From the NCBI RefSeq assembly GCF_964273065.1, contig NZ_OZ186815.1, positions 5,580,001 through 5,644,000 of the forward strand: DNA of 64,000 nt. Direction: 5' to 3'. Every line of letters begins with the position of its first letter. Within the stretch, counting starts at the first letter, position 1. The notes under the pieces were generated by a model that searched no databases, was not told the DNA's origin, and saw only the letters and a program-made list of their open reading frames with translations. Shown here one piece after another: positions 53,358 through 62,191 of the stretch. This DNA comes from Nocardiopsis dassonvillei_B. GTDB taxonomy: Bacteria; Actinomycetota; Actinomycetes; Streptosporangiales; Streptosporangiaceae. Position numbers and translations under genes: made by a program.

Positions 53358-54809
53358 ATGGGACTGTTCACCACTGCCGCGCAGCTGAGGCCGATTCCCC
53401 GGTCCACCCGCTTCGCCAACGGTTCCGTCTCCTTCTGGTTCCGCGACCTGGGCCTTCCCGAGCGCCGGGACCCGCTTCCGGGCGCCGCCGACTACGACGT
53501 CTGCATCGTCGGGGCCGGCTACACGGGACTGTGGACCGCCTACTACCTCAGGAAGGCCGCGCCCGACCTGCGCATCGCGGTGGTCGAGCGGGAGTTCGCC
53601 GGGTTCGGCGCCTCCGGCCGTAACGGAGGGTGGCTGTCGGCCGAGTTCGCGGGCTCCCGCGAGCGCTACGCGGAGTCACACGGGAAGAGCGCGTTCATCG
53701 CACTGCAGCGCGCCATGATGAGCACCGTCGACGAGGTCATCTCCGTCGCCGCGGACGAGGGCATCGACGCCGACATCGTCAAGGGCGGCATGCGCCTGGT
53801 CGCCACCAACGCCGCCCAGCGCGACCGGCTGGCCGAGGACATCGAATACCTCCAGGAATGGGGGTACTGGCCCGACGACATCCACATGCTCCCCGAGGGC
53901 CACACCCCCTCCCTGGCCGTCGCCGACGCGGTGGCCTGCGCCTACTCCCCGCACGCCGCCCGCGTGCAGCCCGCCAAACTGGTCACCGGCCTGGCCGCGG
54001 CGGTCGAGGCGCTGGGGGTGACCATCTTCGAGGGCACCGCCGTCGAGGAGATCCGGCCCCGCCGGGGCGCGGCCCGCCCGGCCGTGGTCACCGACCACGG
54101 CACCGTCTACGCCGACCACGTCGTGCGCGCCACCGAGGGCTTCACCTCCACCCTGCGCGGCCAGCGCCGCGAGTGGCTGCCGATGAACTCCTCGATGATC
54201 GTCACCGAGCCGGTCCCCGCCCAGGTGTGGGACAAGATCGGCTGGGAGGGGCGCGAGGTCCTGGGCGACACCGCGCACGCCTACGTCTACGCCCAGCGCA
54301 CCGCCGACGACCGCATAGCCATCGGCGGCCGGGGCGTGCCCTACCGCTTCGGCTCGGCCCAGGACAAGGACGGCGCCACCCAGCCCCAGGCCATCGCCGA
54401 GCTGTGGCGCGCGCTCACCCGCATGTTCCCGGACGTGGCGGAGGTCCCCGTGGAGCACGCCTGGTCCGGCGTCCTGGGCGTGCCCCGCGACTGGTGCCCC
54501 AGCGTCCACATGGACTCCGAGACCGGTGTCGGCTGGGCCGGGGGGTACGTGGGCAGCGGCGTGGCCACCAGCAACCTGGCCGGCCGCACCCTGCGCGACC
54601 TCATCCTGGGCCGGGACACCGAGCTCACCCGCCTGCCCTGGGTGGGCCACCAGGTGCGCGGCTGGGAGCCCGAGCCGCTGCGCTGGGTCGGCACCCAGGT
54701 CATCTACGGCCTGTACCGCGGCGCCGACCGCCGCGAGTCCAGGACCCCGGAGGAGAAGGCGCACACCTCCCGCCTCGCGGGCATCGCCACCCGCATCGCC
54801 GGCCGCTGA
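53358..54809 (+). CDS. FAD-dependent amine/amino acid oxidase-like protein (DAO family)
   Basis: 483-aa flavoprotein. The dinucleotide fold YDVCIVGAGYTGLWTAYYL is followed by GFGASGRNGGWLSAEFAG, a motif seen in gamma-glutamylputrescine oxidase-like enzymes, and the C-terminal part has HAWSGVLGVPRDWCPSVHMD and GYVGSGVATSNLAGRTLRDLILG, which closes the FAD site. Expected to oxidise an amine with oxygen. ATG at 53358 follows a GGGGGG stretch. Context with the aminotransferase suggests polyamine-type catabolism; this is inference. Confidence 0.85.
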   Translation: MGLFTTAAQLRPIPRSTRFANGSVSFWFRDLGLPERRDPLPGAADYDVCIVGAGYTGLWTAYYLRKAAPDLRIAVVEREFAGFGASGRNGGWLSAEFAGSRERYAESHGKSAFIALQRAMMSTVDEVISVAADEGIDADIVKGGMRLVATNAAQRDRLAEDIEYLQEWGYWPDDIHMLPEGHTPSLAVADAVACAYSPHAARVQPAKLVTGLAAAVEALGVTIFEGTAVEEIRPRRGAARPAVVTDHGTVYADHVVRATEGFTSTLRGQRREWLPMNSSMIVTEPVPAQVWDKIGWEGREVLGDTAHAYVYAQRTADDRIAIGGRGVPYRFGSAQDKDGATQPQAIAELWRALTRMFPDVAEVPVEHAWSGVLGVPRDWCPSVHMDSETGVGWAGGYVGSGVATSNLAGRTLRDLILGRDTELTRLPWVGHQVRGWEPEPLRWVGTQVIYGLYRGADRRESRTPEEKAHTSRLAGIATRIAGR

Positions 54810-54873
54810 CCCGACAGCGACACCCGCACCGGGCCGGTGTGAGCGCGCTCGCACCGGCCTTCTCCTGATTTCG

Positions 54874-54910
54874 CTTGCATAAATTTGCAGCTGTGTGCAT
54901 GATAGTTCAG
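54874..54910. promoter_or_regulatory. Tandem ARG boxes of the arginine operon
   Basis: Two adjacent 17-18 bp ArgR half-operators, CTTGCATAAATTTGCAG (54874-54890) and GTGTGCATGATAGTTCAG (54893-54910), match the Streptomyces-type ARG box pattern (TTGCATAAA-N-TTGCA). They lie 24-60 bp before argC and overlap the likely promoter, so arginine-bound ArgR encoded by the same operon should repress it. Confidence 0.75.
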
Positions 54911-54933
54911 TCATCGAGAGCGAGGGGAGCACC

Positions 54934-55962
54934 ATGGGTTACAACGCGGCGGTCGCCGGGGCCAGTGGATACGCCGGAGGCGAGGTGCTCCGCCTGCTGC
55001 TCGGCCACCCCGACATCGAGATCGGCGCCGTCACCGCGGCCAAGAACGCCGGGACCCCCCTCATCCGCCACCAGCCGCACCTGCTGCCGCTGGCGGACCG
55101 GGTCCTCGCCCCCACCGACGTCGACTCCCTGCGCGGCCACGACCTCGTGTTCCTGGCCCTGCCGCACGGCCAGTCCGCCGACATCGCCCGGCAGCTCGGC
55201 GACGACGTCCTCGTCATCGACTGCGGCGCCGACTTCCGCCTCGTCGACTCCTCCTCCTGGGAACGCTTCTACGGCACCCCCCACGCCGGCACCTGGCCCT
55301 ACGGCCTGCCCGAGCTCCCCGGCCAGCGCGAGCGCCTCACCGGCGCCAGGCGCGTCGCCGTCCCCGGCTGCCACGTCACCGTCGCCACCCTCGCGCTCTT
55401 CCCCGGCCTGGCCGAGCAGCTCGTCGAGCCGGACCTCACCGTCGTCGCCGTCACCGGCACCTCCGGAGCGGGCAAGGCCGCCAAACCCGAGCTCATCGGC
55501 AGCGAGGTCATGGGGGCCCTCACCCCCTACGGCGTCGGCGGCGTCCACCGCCACAACCCCGAGATCGTCCAGAACCTCACCGCGGTCACCGGCGAACCCG
55601 TCAGGCTGTCCTTCACCCCGGTCCTGGCCCCCCTGCCCCGCGGCATCCTCGCCACCTGCACCGCCCCCCTCAGGCCCGGCGTCACCGCCGACCAGGTGCG
55701 CGCCGCCTACACGACCGCCTACGCCGACGAGCCCTTCGTCCACCTCCTGCCCGAGGGCACCTGGCCCAGCACCGCCATGACGCTCGCCGCCAACACCACC
55801 CTCGTCCAGGTCACCGTGGACCCCGACGCCGGGCGCATGGTCGCCGTCGCCGCCCTGGACAACCTCACCAAGGGCACCGCGGGCGGCGCGGTCCAGAGCG
55901 CCAACCTCGCCCTGGGCCTGCCCGAGACCACCGGTCTCCCGCTCGCCGCCGTGGCCCCCTGA
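54934..55962 (+). CDS. argC: N-acetyl-gamma-glutamyl-phosphate reductase
   Basis: 342-aa NADPH enzyme making N-acetylglutamate semialdehyde. The nucleotide loop AAVAGASGYAGGEVLRLL, the catalytic Cys in VAVPGCHVTVATLALFPG (the family more often has GCYPT) and TGTSGAGKAAK are present. ATG at 54934 follows GAGGGGAG. First gene of the argCJBDFRH operon behind ARG boxes. Confidence 0.95.
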   Translation: MGYNAAVAGASGYAGGEVLRLLLGHPDIEIGAVTAAKNAGTPLIRHQPHLLPLADRVLAPTDVDSLRGHDLVFLALPHGQSADIARQLGDDVLVIDCGADFRLVDSSSWERFYGTPHAGTWPYGLPELPGQRERLTGARRVAVPGCHVTVATLALFPGLAEQLVEPDLTVVAVTGTSGAGKAAKPELIGSEVMGALTPYGVGGVHRHNPEIVQNLTAVTGEPVRLSFTPVLAPLPRGILATCTAPLRPGVTADQVRAAYTTAYADEPFVHLLPEGTWPSTAMTLAANTTLVQVTVDPDAGRMVAVAALDNLTKGTAGGAVQSANLALGLPETTGLPLAAVAP

Positions 55963-55987
55963 CACCGGCCGGCTGGAAAGGCACAAC

Positions 55988-56767
55988 GTGAGCGTCACCG
56001 CACCCCTGGGCTTCCGGGCCGCGGGCGTCAGCGCGGGCATCGCCGGCCCCGGCGTACGCGACGTCGCCGTCCTCGTCAACGACGGGCCCTCCCGGGCCGC
56101 CGGGGCCGTGTTCGGCACCGGCGCCGACCGCTCCGCGCCGGCCCTGTGGTCCCGCCAGGTCCTGGTCGGCGGCCGGGTCCGCGCCGTCGTCCTCAACTCC
56201 GGCTGCGCCAACGCCGACACCGTCCCCCCCGGCTTCCAGGACGTCCACGCCCTGGCCGAGCACACCGCGGCCGCCCTCGACGACTCCGCGGCCGAGATCG
56301 CCCTGTGCGCCGCCGGCCCCGTCGGGGTCCGCCCGCCCCTGGACCGGCTCACCGGCGGCGTCACCGCCGCCGTCGCCGAGCTCTCCCGCTCCGGCGGGCT
56401 GACCGCGGCCGACGCCGTCCGCACCACCGACACCGTCGTCAAGATCGTCTTCCGGCGCGGCGACGGCTACACCGTCGGCGGTATGGCCAAGGGCCCCGAC
56501 GCCTCCCTGTCCGGCGGCCTGTACATCATCACCACCGACGCCGACCTGGACGCCGACCGGTGCGGCGGACTCATCGCCGACGCCGCCGCCAAGACCCTGC
56601 CGCCGCTCACCGGGCCGGCCGACACCGTCCTGCTCATGGCCAGCGGCGCCGCCGGCACCACCCCCGGCGAGGAGGCCTTCGCGGCCCTGCTCGCCGACGT
56701 GTGCGCCGACCTCGCCGCCCAGATCGACGCCGACCCCGCGACCACGGAGCACGAGAACCGGACATGA
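55988..56767 (+). CDS. argJ: Truncated ArgJ-like protein lacking catalytic threonines
   Basis: 259 aa, against about 390-400 for ornithine acetyltransferase. Homology is clear: NSGCANA for NSGNANA, TTDTVVK, YTVGGMAKG, ITTDAD, and ASGAAG near residue 220. However, the autocleavage site ATML reads SGGL (nucleophile Thr replaced by Gly177), the oxyanion-hole STG reads AAG (Thr replaced by Ala109), and the C-terminal 130-140 residues are absent. Self-cleavage and acetyl transfer should be impossible. Still, the frame is open, codon use matches its neighbours, and ATGA overlap with argB is kept, so it is not a fresh pseudogene. GTG at 55988. Confidence 0.85.
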   Translation: MSVTAPLGFRAAGVSAGIAGPGVRDVAVLVNDGPSRAAGAVFGTGADRSAPALWSRQVLVGGRVRAVVLNSGCANADTVPPGFQDVHALAEHTAAALDDSAAEIALCAAGPVGVRPPLDRLTGGVTAAVAELSRSGGLTAADAVRTTDTVVKIVFRRGDGYTVGGMAKGPDASLSGGLYIITTDADLDADRCGGLIADAAAKTLPPLTGPADTVLLMASGAAGTTPGEEAFAALLADVCADLAAQIDADPATTEHENRT

Positions 56768-57774
56768 TCTCCCGATCCACCGATAGCACCGCCACGGGCA
56801 ACGACCGGGCCCAAGCCATCGACAAGGCCGCCAACCTCATCGAGGCGCTGCCCTGGCTGTCCCGCTTCCACGGCCGCACCGTCGTGGTCAAGTACGGCGG
56901 CAACGCCATGATCAGCGAGGAACTGCGCGTCCGCTTCGCCGAATCGGTCGTCTTCCTCTACTACGCCGGACTGCGCCCCGTCGTCGTCCACGGCGGCGGC
57001 CCCCAGATCAGCGCCATGCTCGACCGCTCCGGAGTGGAGTCCACCTTCACCGCCGGGCTGCGCGTCACCACCGACGAGGCCATGGACATCGTCCGCATGG
57101 TCCTCACCGGCCAGGTCAACCGCGAGATCGTCGGCCTGATCAACCGGCACGGCCCCTTCGCCGTCGGCATGTCCGGCGAGGACGCCGACCTGCTGGTCGC
57201 CACCCGCAAGAGCGTCCAGGTGGACGGCGAGTCCGTCGACCTCGGCCGCGTCGGCGAGGTCGCCGAGGTCGACCCCGGTGCCGTCGCCGCCCTGCTGGCC
57301 GACGGCCGCATCCCCGTCATCTCCAGCGTCGCCCGCGCCGACGACGGCGGCGTCTACAACGTCAACGCCGACACCGCGGCCTCCGCGCTCGCCGTCGCCC
57401 TGGGCGCCAGCAAGCTCATCATGCTCACCGACGTCGAAGGCCTCTACGCCGACTACCCGGCCAACACCGAGCTGATCAGCCGCCTCACCGTCGACGAGCT
57501 CGCCGCCCTGCTGCCCGGCCTCTCCGCCGGAATGCTCCCCAAGATGGAGGCCTGCCTCGCGGCCGTCCGGGGCGGCGTGCCCCAGGCCCACATCATCGAC
57601 GGCCGGGTGCCGCACTCCCTCCTGCTGGAGGTCTTCACCGACCAGGGCGTCGGCACCATGGTCGCCGACGAGGAACTGGAGGCGGCCCTGCTCGCCGGAG
57701 ACCGCCCGCGCTCCCGGCGACCCCACGACATCCGCACCGACACACCGACGGAGGCAGGCCATGACCGGCTCTGA
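56764..57774 (+). CDS. argB: N-acetylglutamate kinase
   Basis: 336-aa amino acid kinase phosphorylating N-acetylglutamate, usually the arginine-inhibited step. Hallmarks are VVVKYGGNAM, VVVHGGGPQISAML, the arginine-binding N-terminal helix region ANLIEALPWLSRFHG and NVNADTAASALAVALGASKLIMLTDVEGLY. It is a little longer than usual because of a C-terminal extension (RPRSRRPHDIRTDTPTEAG) that overlaps argD by 14 bp. ATG overlaps the argJ stop. Confidence 0.95.
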   Translation: MISRSTDSTATGNDRAQAIDKAANLIEALPWLSRFHGRTVVVKYGGNAMISEELRVRFAESVVFLYYAGLRPVVVHGGGPQISAMLDRSGVESTFTAGLRVTTDEAMDIVRMVLTGQVNREIVGLINRHGPFAVGMSGEDADLLVATRKSVQVDGESVDLGRVGEVAEVDPGAVAALLADGRIPVISSVARADDGGVYNVNADTAASALAVALGASKLIMLTDVEGLYADYPANTELISRLTVDELAALLPGLSAGMLPKMEACLAAVRGGVPQAHIIDGRVPHSLLLEVFTDQGVGTMVADEELEAALLAGDRPRSRRPHDIRTDTPTEAGHDRL

Positions 57775-58969
57775 ACTGCGCGAACGCTTCGCGGCCTCAC
57801 TCATGCCCAACTACGGCGTACCGCAGATCGCCCTCACCCTGGGGCGCGGCTGCGAGGTCTACGACGCCGACGGGCGCCAGTACCTCGACCTCATCGCGGG
57901 CATCGCCGTCTCCTCCCTCGGACACGGCCACCCCGCCCTGGTCAAGGCCGTCGCCCACCAGGCCGCGACCATCGCCCACACCAGCAACCTCTTCCTCAAC
58001 GAACGCGAGATCGAGCTCGCCGAGCGGCTCGTCTCCCTGCTCGGCGGCGACGCCAAGGTGTTCTTCTCCAACTCCGGCACCGAGGCCAACGAGGCCGCCC
58101 TCAAACTGGTCAAGCGCGCCGCCGGGCCCGGCCGCCACTACTTCGTCGCCGCCGGGCAGGGCTTCCACGGCCGCACCTCCGGCTCCCTGGCCCTCACCGG
58201 CAAGGACTCCATCCGCGAGCCCTTCGGGCCCTTCGGCATGGACGTGCGCTTCGTCCCCCACGGCGACCTCGAGGCCCTGCGCGAGGCGGTCGACACCGGC
58301 TGCACCGCCGTGTTCGTCGAACCCACCCTGGGCGAGGCCGGTGTCGTCCCCGCCCCCGAGGGCTACCTCGCCGGGGTCCGCGAGATCTGCGACGCCACCG
58401 GCGCCGCGTTCGTCCTGGACGAGATCCAGAGCGGAATCGGCCGCACCGGCTCCTGGTTCGCGCACCAGGACGCCGGGGTGCGGCCCGACGTCCTGACCCT
58501 CGCCAAGGGCCTGGGCGGCGGCCTGCCCATCGGCGCCTGCGTCGGGTTCGGCCGCTACGCCGACGCCTTCCACAAGGGCGACCACGGCTCCACCTTCGGC
58601 GGCAACCCCGTCGCCTGCGCCGCGGCCCTCGCCGTGCTGGACACCATCGAGCAGGAGGGCCTGCTCGCCCACACCGCCGTCATGGGCGACCTGCTCGCCG
58701 AACAGCTCGACGCGATCGACCACCCCCTGCTGGCCGGTCAGCGCGGCTCGGGGCTGTGGCGGGCGCTGTCCCTGACCGGTCCGCACTCCGCCCACGTCCA
58801 GGAGCAGGCGGCCGTCCGCGGCTTCCTGGTGAACGCCGTCGCACCCGACGCCATCCGGCTCGCCCCGCCCCTGGTCATCACCCCCGAGCAGATCGGGGTG
58901 TTCATCGAGGCCCTGCCCACGATCCTCGACGCGGCCGAGGCCGCCGCCACCAAGGAGAACCAGTCATGA
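57761..58969 (+). CDS. argD: Acetylornithine aminotransferase
   Basis: 402-aa class III PLP enzyme converting N-acetylglutamate semialdehyde to N-acetylornithine. FSNSGTEANEAALKL, FVLDEIQSGIGRTG and the PLP-Lys motif LTLAKGLGGGLPIGA are intact. ATG at 57761 lies inside the end of argB, after GGAGGCAGGCC. It produces N-acetylornithine, whose deacetylation would normally fall to ArgJ. Confidence 0.96.
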   Translation: MTGSELRERFAASLMPNYGVPQIALTLGRGCEVYDADGRQYLDLIAGIAVSSLGHGHPALVKAVAHQAATIAHTSNLFLNEREIELAERLVSLLGGDAKVFFSNSGTEANEAALKLVKRAAGPGRHYFVAAGQGFHGRTSGSLALTGKDSIREPFGPFGMDVRFVPHGDLEALREAVDTGCTAVFVEPTLGEAGVVPAPEGYLAGVREICDATGAAFVLDEIQSGIGRTGSWFAHQDAGVRPDVLTLAKGLGGGLPIGACVGFGRYADAFHKGDHGSTFGGNPVACAAALAVLDTIEQEGLLAHTAVMGDLLAEQLDAIDHPLLAGQRGSGLWRALSLTGPHSAHVQEQAAVRGFLVNAVAPDAIRLAPPLVITPEQIGVFIEALPTILDAAEAAATKENQS

Positions 58970-59913
58970 CCCGGCACTTCCTGCGCGACGACGACCTCAC
59001 TCCGGACGAGCAGGCCCGCGTCCTCGACCTCGCCGACGCCATGAAGAAGGACCGCTTCGCCCAACGGCCCCTGGCCGGGCCGCGCACCGTCGCCCTCCTC
59101 TTCGACAAGCCCTCCACCCGCACCCGTCTGTCGTTCTGCGTCGGCGTCGCCGACCTCGGCGGCACCCCGCTGGTCCTGGACTCGGGCAGCACCCAGATGG
59201 GGCGCGGTGAACCCCTCGCCGACACCGCCCGCGTCCTGGAGCGCCAGGTCGCCGCCGTCGTCTGGCGCACCTTCGCCCAGACCGACCTGGAGGCGCTGGC
59301 CGCCGACATCACCGTCCCGGTGGTCAACGCCCTCACCGACGGGTTCCACCCCTGCCAGATCCTCGCCGACCTCCAGACGATCCGCGAGCACAAGGGCGCC
59401 CTGGCCGGGCTCACCCTCGCCTACCTGGGCGACGGCGCCAACAACATGGCGCACTCCTACCTGCTGGGCGGCGCCACCGCCGGACTCCACGTCCGCGTCG
59501 GCGCCCCCGAGGGCTACCGGCCCGACCCGGAGGTCCTGGAGCGCGCCGCCGAGATCGCCCGCACCACCGGCGGATCGGTGGCCGTCACCGCCGACCCCCG
59601 CGAGGCCGCCGCCGGGGCCGACGTCGTCGCCACCGACACCTGGGTGTCCATGGGCCAGGAGTCCGAGGCGGCCGACCGCGAGGCGCCCTTCCGCGCCTAC
59701 ATCGTCGACGAGGCCCTCATGGCCGCCGCCGACCCCGGCGCGATCGTCCTGCACTGCCTGCCCGCCTACCGGGGCAAGGAGATCTCCGCGGGCGTCATCG
59801 ACGGCCCCCAGAGCGTCGTCTGGGACGAGGCCGAGAACCGCCGCCACGCCCAGAAGGCCCTGCTGGCCTTCCTGCTGGAGCACACCGGCGGCGAGGAGGG
59901 CGGCCGACGATGA
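58966..59913 (+). CDS. argF: Ornithine carbamoyltransferase
   Basis: 315-aa enzyme forming citrulline from ornithine and carbamoyl phosphate. The phosphate loop FDKPSTRTRLSF, DGFHPCQILADLQTI, ornithine-binding VSMGQE and the catalytic HCLPAYRGKEI are complete. ATGA overlap with argD. Citrulline output shows that the pathway is meant to be productive despite the defective ArgJ. Confidence 0.96.
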   Translation: MTRHFLRDDDLTPDEQARVLDLADAMKKDRFAQRPLAGPRTVALLFDKPSTRTRLSFCVGVADLGGTPLVLDSGSTQMGRGEPLADTARVLERQVAAVVWRTFAQTDLEALAADITVPVVNALTDGFHPCQILADLQTIREHKGALAGLTLAYLGDGANNMAHSYLLGGATAGLHVRVGAPEGYRPDPEVLERAAEIARTTGGSVAVTADPREAAAGADVVATDTWVSMGQESEAADREAPFRAYIVDEALMAAADPGAIVLHCLPAYRGKEISAGVIDGPQSVVWDEAENRRHAQKALLAFLLEHTGGEEGGRR

Positions 59914-60443
59914 CCCTCGACGGGGGCGCCACCGCACCGATGACCAAGGCGGCGCGGCACGCCCGCATCACCGAGGTCCTCACCCGCGAGGACATCCGCT
60001 CCCAGGGAGAGCTGGCCAAACGGCTCGCCGAGACGGGCGTCCAGGTCACCCAGGCCACCCTCTCCCGCGACCTGGACGAACTCGGCGCGGTCAAGCTCCG
60101 CACCGCCGCCGGGCACCTGGCCTACGTCCTGCCGGGGGAGGGCGGCGAACGCCTCCAGCGCACCCGTCCCGACACCCTCGACCTCGCCGAGGCCTCCGGT
60201 GCCAGGCTCACCCGCCTGGCCGAGGACCTGCTGGTGTCGGCGGAGGCGTCCGCCAACATGGTCATCGTCCGCACCCCGCCGGGCGCCGCGCAGTACCTGG
60301 CCTCGGCCATCGACCACACCGACTTCCACGCCATCCTGGGTACGATCGCCGGGGACGACACCATCCTGGTCATCTCCCGCGACCCCCGGGGCGGAGAGGA
60401 ACTGGCCGCCGCACTGCTGCGGCTCGCCGACCGCAAGCCGTAG
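59910..60443 (+). CDS. argR: Arginine repressor
   Basis: 177-aa hexameric repressor/activator. The N-terminal winged HTH (RITEVLTREDIRSQGELAKRL, VTQATLSRDLDELGAVKL) and the C-terminal arginine-binding oligomerisation domain (ASANMVIVRTPPGAAQYLASAID, ILGTIAGDDTILVI) are typical. ATGA overlap with argF. It should bind the ARG boxes upstream of argC and so regulate its own operon. Confidence 0.96.
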   Translation: MTLDGGATAPMTKAARHARITEVLTREDIRSQGELAKRLAETGVQVTQATLSRDLDELGAVKLRTAAGHLAYVLPGEGGERLQRTRPDTLDLAEASGARLTRLAEDLLVSAEASANMVIVRTPPGAAQYLASAIDHTDFHAILGTIAGDDTILVISRDPRGGEELAAALLRLADRKP

Positions 60444-60492
60444 CGGGGCGGGCAGGCCCGCACCCGAATCCACGTTTGAGGAGAACCACACC

Positions 60493-61908
60493 ATGGCCGA
60501 CCAGCCCGAGGCGCTGCGCCTGTGGGGAGGCCGCTTCGAGGGCGGACCGGACCAGGCCCTGGCCCGGCTGTCGCTGAGCACCCACTTCGACTGGCGGCTG
60601 GCCCGCCACGACATCGCCGGATCCCGCGCCCACGCCCGGGCGCTGCACCGCGCGGGGCTGCTCACCGGCGACGAGCTCGACCGCATGATCGAGGGGCTCG
60701 ACCGGCTGGAGGCCGACGTCGCCTCGGGCGCCTTCACCCCCGTCCTGGAGGACGAGGACGTGCACACCGCCCTGGAGCGCGGCTTCATCGAGCGGGTCGG
60801 CGCCGAACTGGGCGGGCGCCTGCGCGCCGGGCGCTCCCGCAACGACCAGATCGCCACCCTCATCCGCATGTACCTGCGCGAGGAGGCCCGGGCGATCGCC
60901 GCCGGGCTGCTGGACCTGGTGGGCGCCCTGGCCGACCAGGCCGCCGCCCACCCCGGCGCCGCCATGCCCGGCCGCACCCACCTCCAGCACGCCCAGCCGG
61001 TGCTCCTGGCCCACCACCTCATGGCGCACGCCTGGCCGCTGGTCCGCGACGTCGAGCGCCTGCGGGACTGGGACCGCCGCGCCGCCGTGTCCGCCTACGG
61101 CTCCGGTGCGCTGGCCGGGTCCTCCCTGGGCCTGGACCCCGAGGCCGTCGCCGCCGAACTGGGCTTCCCCGCCTCGGTGGAGAACTCCATCGACGGCACC
61201 GCCGCCCGCGACGTCGTCGCCGAGTTCTCGTTCGTCACCGCGATGATCGGTGTGGACCTGTCCCGCCTCTCGGAGGAGGTCATCCTCTGGGCGACCAAGG
61301 AGTTCTCCTTCGTCACCCTCGACGACGCCTTCTCCACCGGGTCTTCGATCATGCCCCAGAAGAAGAACCCCGACGTGGCCGAGCTGGCCCGCGGCAAGGC
61401 GGGGCGCCTGGTCGGCGACCTGGCCGGGCTGCTCACCACCCTCAAGGGACTGCCCCTCGCCTACAACCGCGACCTGCAGGAGGACAAGGAGCCGGTGTTC
61501 GACGCCGTCGACACCCTCCACCTGCTGCTGCCCGCGATGACCGGCATGGTCGCGACCCTGACCTTCCACACCGGCCGCATGGCCGAACTGGCCCCCCAGG
61601 GCTTCTCGCTGGCCACCGACATCGCCGAGTGGCTGGTGCGCGAGCGGGTCCCGTTCCGCGACGCGCACGAGATCGCCGGTACCTGCGTGCGGGTGTGCGA
61701 GGAGCGCGGGATCGACCTGCCCGACCTGTCCGACGAGGACTTCGCGGCGATCTCCCCGCACCTGACCCCCGCCGTGCGCGAGGTGCTGACGGTGGAGGGC
61801 TCGTTGGCCTCGCGCGCGGGCCGGGGCGGCACCGCGCCCGTACGCGTCGCCGAGCAGCTCGACCGGCTGCGCGCCGCCGTCGAGGAGAACCGCAAGGCCT
61901 TCGCCTAG
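60493..61908 (+). CDS. argH: Argininosuccinate lyase
   Basis: 471-aa fumarase-superfamily enzyme releasing arginine and fumarate. The signature GSSIMPQKKNPDVAELARG, SRNDQIATLIRMY and GRTHLQHAQPVLLAHHLMAHAW are present. ATG at 60493 follows TGAGGAGAA, 49 bp after argR. argG is not in this window although argH needs its product, so it must lie elsewhere. Operon ends with the hairpin at 61931. Confidence 0.97.
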   Translation: MADQPEALRLWGGRFEGGPDQALARLSLSTHFDWRLARHDIAGSRAHARALHRAGLLTGDELDRMIEGLDRLEADVASGAFTPVLEDEDVHTALERGFIERVGAELGGRLRAGRSRNDQIATLIRMYLREEARAIAAGLLDLVGALADQAAAHPGAAMPGRTHLQHAQPVLLAHHLMAHAWPLVRDVERLRDWDRRAAVSAYGSGALAGSSLGLDPEAVAAELGFPASVENSIDGTAARDVVAEFSFVTAMIGVDLSRLSEEVILWATKEFSFVTLDDAFSTGSSIMPQKKNPDVAELARGKAGRLVGDLAGLLTTLKGLPLAYNRDLQEDKEPVFDAVDTLHLLLPAMTGMVATLTFHTGRMAELAPQGFSLATDIAEWLVRERVPFRDAHEIAGTCVRVCEERGIDLPDLSDEDFAAISPHLTPAVREVLTVEGSLASRAGRGGTAPVRVAEQLDRLRAAVEENRKAFA

Positions 61909-61930
61909 CCGGTTCCGGACCGGTCCCGAT

Positions 61931-61959
61931 AGGGCGCCCCCGACCGCCGGGGGCGCCCT
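61931..61959 (+). terminator. arg operon terminator
   Basis: Perfect 11-bp stem AGGGCGCCCCC/GGGGGCGCCCT with a 7-nt loop, 22 bp after argH. Confidence 0.7.
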
Positions 61960-62080
61960 GCCGTGCTCTCCGGCCCTCCCCGGACGGGCGCCCCGGGCGC
62001 CCGCGCGCACCGATCGCGCAGCGGGTGCACGGCCCCGGGTGTATTTCGCCGTTCTCCCGGCGGCCCGCCCACGGGTGCGG

Positions 62081-62086
62081 TAGCGT
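62081..62086 (+). promoter_or_regulatory. -10 box of the conservon sensor gene
   Basis: TAGCGT, identical to the pyr operon -10 hexamer, 105 bp before the sensor kinase start. No clear -35. Confidence 0.4.
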
Positions 62087-62191
62087 CCTGAGTCTGCGGG
62101 TGCCGCTGAGTGCTCTCCCCTGTGCACACGGTGATGGTCCGCGTCGGAGCCACACCGCCGGCGCCCGCGGTCAGTCCGCTGGAGGAGCGCA

